A stretch of DNA of 32,083 nucleotides, taken from IMG/VR virus record IMGVR_UViG_3300008459_000214, positions 1 to 32,083 of that record, one strand, 5' to 3'. The DNA is from a virus. Within the stretch, counting starts at the first letter, position 1, and every line of letters starts with the position of its first letter. The notes under the pieces are model-generated. The model ran no database searches. It saw only the letters and a program-made list of their open reading frames with translations, and had not been told where the DNA came from. Positions 28,958 through 32,083 of this stretch are shown one piece after another. The position numbers and the translations under genes were made by a program.

Positions 28958-31900
28958 ATTTAATTAAATGTTGTATTTGGTCTATAACCATTTTTGGTAA
29001 AATTGATGTGTGACATTCGAATTGTCTTTCAGTTCCTTTATGTACGGGACACCAATTCCAATCTCCTTTATCAAAAGTAAATTCAGGTTTATTCCAACAT
29101 CCATTACATACACTTTGGTTTATAATTCTAGTACAATTTGTTGTAAATTCATGGTCAGGTTCGGTGAAATTACTAATCATAACAACTTCTTTACCTAATC
29201 CCCAAGCTAACCAAGATAAACCACTTGATAAACCTATAAATAATTCACTGTGGTTAATAACACTTATGGTGTGAGACATTGATGTGTTTTCAATTTTATT
29301 TGCGTTCTCAAATGGATTATCCTCTTTTGAAACATTAATTACTTTATAACCTAAACTGTGAAGGTAATTAATTAATGTTTGCCACGCCTCTCTTGTCCAG
29401 AATTTACATCCTGACGTTGAATTAGTTGCAATGGTAACATATTTCTTCTGATAAGGTCTTGGATTGGTAGGGTTATGTATTTTTGGTTTTATTTCTACAT
29501 AATCTAAACCTAATATATTAGTTATTGTTTTTTGTAATGGTATTAAATTAGGTTGAATTGGTTCTTTGTTTTTATCATAAAACCACCCAATAGAATACAT
29601 TGCGATTAAATTTGGTACAGGTATACCCGGTGTTACAAACTCTATTTCAGGGTACTCACTTTCAAATAAATGATTCCAAAAAGTTGATACAATGACCTTA
29701 CAATTATGTTTCTTTTTGAATTCCATAACATAAGGAATCCATGCAATTGAATCACCTAATGATTTACTATCAAAAGCAATATAAACTCTCTTGTTTATAA
29801 AGTTTAAGGTATTGTCATAGATAATAACATTATCACGAGTTACAGTTGTTCTCCATTTGGTGTAATAATTTCTACTTAGTTTAACCCAATGATTTGGTTT
29901 TATTGTATTTTCATAGTGACAAACGCCTTCTTCATCAAAGAATTTTATATTATAATCTTTATCACCTGTACCTTTAATCTCTAAAAAAGGTTCTTTAACA
30001 AAATGTTGAAATATTTGAACTTCTTCATCAATAATAGTTTGTTGTTTAATAGGTTGATTTAATATTCGTTGATATAATTCATAATTTTTTTCTGAAAATT
30101 CTTTTGTTGTGTATGATGGGAACTCGTAAACTTTTTCATCTTTAATTAAATCTAAAAGTTGATTTTTCATATCAAAAATATCACCCGACATTTGTTTAAT
30201 ATAAGGTGTGAACATATCCATGTATTGTGGCAAGTTTCTTGCTAATATTTTTAATCCGTAAGAAATACCCTCTCGTAATACTAACGGGTTACATTCCCAA
30301 GTTGAATTAAACATTAGTACATCGGCTGCTGCCATAAAATCACTAACATTATCTTTTTCTCCCCACACTCTAACATTGGATGGTAAATCTTTCATAATTG
30401 GTTCCCAATAATTTTGGAAGTTTGGAGCTTGGTTTCCAATAAAATGAAATTCTAATTCAGGGTGAAAATTTTCGACTAATCGAGCAATTTCAACACCTTC
30501 CTCTTGATTTTTACCGGATGTCCATAATCCAACATTTATAATGTGAATTTTATTTGGGTCTAAACCTAATTTTTCTTTAGCACTTTCTTTTGACAATACA
30601 ATTGTTGGGTTATAAGGGAATTCAATTACTTCACCATGTGATGGCATATTCATAAAGGTTACTTCTTTATGGAATGGAGAGCAAAATGAATAAGCCTCAG
30701 GATGGAATATTTTTTCACTATCCGGTTGGAATACCACATTATGACAAGTTTCAACAACTCTCCATGTTCGGTCGTTTTTATAGATAAAATTCATTAAGTC
30801 ATTTGATAGTTTGTTGTGAGCGTCAAATGCCTCAATCATTTCATCTAAGTGAATTATATCAAAATAATTATCTTCAATAATTTTCTTTAATTCGTTTTTA
30901 TCTTCACCTAAGGTCCAAAAATGGGTTGGTGGTATTAACTCTTTAATTCTGTTTTTTTGAACAACATAGTGGTCGCTATGGTTTGAATATTCCACTACAA
31001 ATAATTCCATCTTATCTTGATAATATTCCAATAACGATTCAATTCGTTTTAATAGGAATGATGGCATCCCTCCGGTTGATAAGTGAGGTGCTAAAAATAA
31101 TACTTTCGACTTCTCATTACCGTCAATTATTTCAAACATTTTATCAATTTCCGATTGACGTTTTTCTCCGTGGAAAACTTTTATGTTATTTTTGTCTTCA
31201 GGTATTGTGTAAAATTCTCTAACTGTTGTACGTTTATTTCCGTTAAATTTAAAGAAATGTTTTAGTGTGTCAGCTCCGGTAACATTAATATATGAAATTG
31301 GTAAACCTTCATGATTTGGATTTATTTTCCATGTTAATACATTGTATATTGTTTCTTCATGGTATGGGGTTATCTGTTTTAACGAAACTAATTTTGGTAA
31401 AATATCTTTAGTTTCTTTCCATGTTCTTAAAAAATCCTTTGTATTGGAATTACCAACCAAAAGATTTGTGGTTTTATAATAACTTCTTTGATTTGGTTGT
31501 AATCCCATAAATTTCATTAACGGCCACTCCAAAGTATTTTCATAATCAATCTTATCGTCTTCTTTCCAAAACGGATTTCCAACCAAGGAACCATCAGGAT
31601 TAACTAACAAGACATATTCATAAGGACCTAAAGTTGCCAATGGAAATTCTTTTACTTTTTCACAATAATCAAATAGTTCGTCAACATTTTTATTTACAAT
31701 ACTATCTGAGTCAATATAAACCCATTCGTCGATTATTGAGGATGCGTCTAACATTACGTCAATTTTTGCGCCTAATGTTAGATATGTTCTTATTTGTTCT
31801 CTATTAACGTATGAATTACCACTAAGGTCTGAAATAAAACTTGATTCGTTAATTTCAGGTAGATTTAAGTTTAATCTAATACAAGTTGTTTCTTTTTGTA

Positions 31901-32030
31901 ATTTATCTGAACCATCATAATCTATGGTATAAACAAAAATTTTGTATTTGGAATATTTTTGAATACTTGTAACTAAATTTAATGTTATGTGTTCATAATT
32001 TTCAGTTGTGTGAGTTATAAATGCTCTCAT
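28956..32030 (-). CDS. Three-module glycosyltransferase with heptosyltransferase-like C-terminus
   Basis: This 1024-residue protein seems to fuse three glycosyltransferase modules. Residues 1-300 look GT-A-like, with a metal-binding YIDSDS motif (D107/D109) and a late His in VFHGE (288). Residues about 308-665 look like a GT-B, GT4-type enzyme: APHLSTGGM (314-322), GLWTSGKNQEEG (501-512), and an E-x7-E pair E579/E587. Residues about 665-1024 resemble autotransporter O-heptosyltransferases (TibC/Aah): SLGDSIAWIPYV (757-768), GLSSGLSWLAWGLGKE (933-948), and four cysteines C975, C978, C994, C1006 like the iron-finger pattern of that family. No signal peptide or membrane helix is present. It is the only minus-strand gene and ends head-on against the fibre gene. 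No clear promoter was recognised in 32031-32083. Targets could be phage proteins or host surface molecules. Confidence 0.87.
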   Translation of the reverse strand: MRAFITHTTENYEHITLNLVTSIQKYSKYKIFVYTIDYDGSDKLQKETTCIRLNLNLPEINESSFISDLSGNSYVNREQIRTYLTLGAKIDVMLDASSIIDEWVYIDSDSIVNKNVDELFDYCEKVKEFPLATLGPYEYVLLVNPDGSLVGNPFWKEDDKIDYENTLEWPLMKFMGLQPNQRSYYKTTNLLVGNSNTKDFLRTWKETKDILPKLVSLKQITPYHEETIYNVLTWKINPNHEGLPISYINVTGADTLKHFFKFNGNKRTTVREFYTIPEDKNNIKVFHGEKRQSEIDKMFEIIDGNEKSKVLFLAPHLSTGGMPSFLLKRIESLLEYYQDKMELFVVEYSNHSDHYVVQKNRIKELIPPTHFWTLGEDKNELKKIIEDNYFDIIHLDEMIEAFDAHNKLSNDLMNFIYKNDRTWRVVETCHNVVFQPDSEKIFHPEAYSFCSPFHKEVTFMNMPSHGEVIEFPYNPTIVLSKESAKEKLGLDPNKIHIINVGLWTSGKNQEEGVEIARLVENFHPELEFHFIGNQAPNFQNYWEPIMKDLPSNVRVWGEKDNVSDFMAAADVLMFNSTWECNPLVLREGISYGLKILARNLPQYMDMFTPYIKQMSGDIFDMKNQLLDLIKDEKVYEFPSYTTKEFSEKNYELYQRILNQPIKQQTIIDEEVQIFQHFVKEPFLEIKGTGDKDYNIKFFDEEGVCHYENTIKPNHWVKLSRNYYTKWRTTVTRDNVIIYDNTLNFINKRVYIAFDSKSLGDSIAWIPYVMEFKKKHNCKVIVSTFWNHLFESEYPEIEFVTPGIPVPNLIAMYSIGWFYDKNKEPIQPNLIPLQKTITNILGLDYVEIKPKIHNPTNPRPYQKKYVTIATNSTSGCKFWTREAWQTLINYLHSLGYKVINVSKEDNPFENANKIENTSMSHTISVINHSELFIGLSSGLSWLAWGLGKEVVMISNFTEPDHEFTTNCTRIINQSVCNGCWNKPEFTFDKGDWNWCPVHKGTERQFECHTSILPKMVIDQIQHLIK

Positions 32031-32083
32031 ATTTAAACTTTATGTAATGATATTAAATTGTTGATTTTATTATAACCTTTAAT

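Noticed and set aside
32031-32083. Promoter for the minus-strand glycosyltransferase gene
   Set aside because: The region is AT-rich with a TATAAT-like hexamer but no -33 TTG at suitable spacing, so no promoter is called.
1-32083. tRNA genes, insertion sequences or integrase
   Set aside because: No cloverleaf, inverted-repeat pair, transposase or recombinase motif was seen. The gaps between genes are all close to or below 100 bases.

Overview
The window is one continuous, AT-rich, gene-dense piece of a large contractile-tailed (T4-like) bacteriophage genome. Homologues of T4 gp32, UvsX, RNase H, gp41, NrdA/NrdB, gp25 and gp6 identify it. Three features point to a Bacteroidetes (probably flavobacterial) host. 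No gene start has a Shine-Dalgarno sequence. The promoter upstream of gp32 fits the Bacteroidetes TTG / TAnnTTTG pattern better than most. One tail gene is built of SprB-type repeats, a domain typical of flavobacterial cell-surface adhesins. No tRNA, integrase, CRISPR array or insertion sequence was seen.

Layout. (1) 1-857: the end of an unidentified gene and an unidentified Pro/Ala-rich, acidic, coiled-coil protein, closed by a terminator. (2) 898-9238: replication and nucleotide metabolism, all on the + strand: promoter, single-stranded DNA-binding protein (own terminator), UvsX recombinase, 5'-3' exonuclease/RNase H, a small unknown protein, DnaB-type helicase, and class I ribonucleotide reductase small then large subunit, closed by a terminator. 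(3) 9248-28922: baseplate, tail and fibre genes, all on the + strand: gp25, gp6, a 1783-residue protein with an internal membrane-like hydrophobic block, two unknown tail proteins, a PKD-domain protein, another unknown, a 995-residue protein with a gpI/gp7-like signature, a 711-residue SprB-repeat protein, a 106-residue companion, and a collagen-like (Gly-Thr-Ser)n fibre. (4) 28929-32030: a bidirectional terminator, then a convergent minus-strand gene for a 1024-residue protein that appears to fuse three glycosyltransferase modules, the last resembling autotransporter heptosyltransferases (TibC/Aah type).

How it fits together. Region 2 supplies DNA replication, recombination and dNTPs. Region 3 builds the baseplate rim and host-recognition apparatus. 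It seems to be read as four late transcription units, each preceded by a TATTTAT element, with overlapping or nearly abutting genes inside each unit. The most interesting possibility is a host-recognition and surface-modification system: an adhesin-like SprB protein, a Thr/Ser-rich collagen-like fibre, and next to them a three-module glycosyltransferase that could O-glycosylate the fibre, another virion protein or a host surface component. That link is inferred from gene position and family resemblance and is not shown by the sequence alone.
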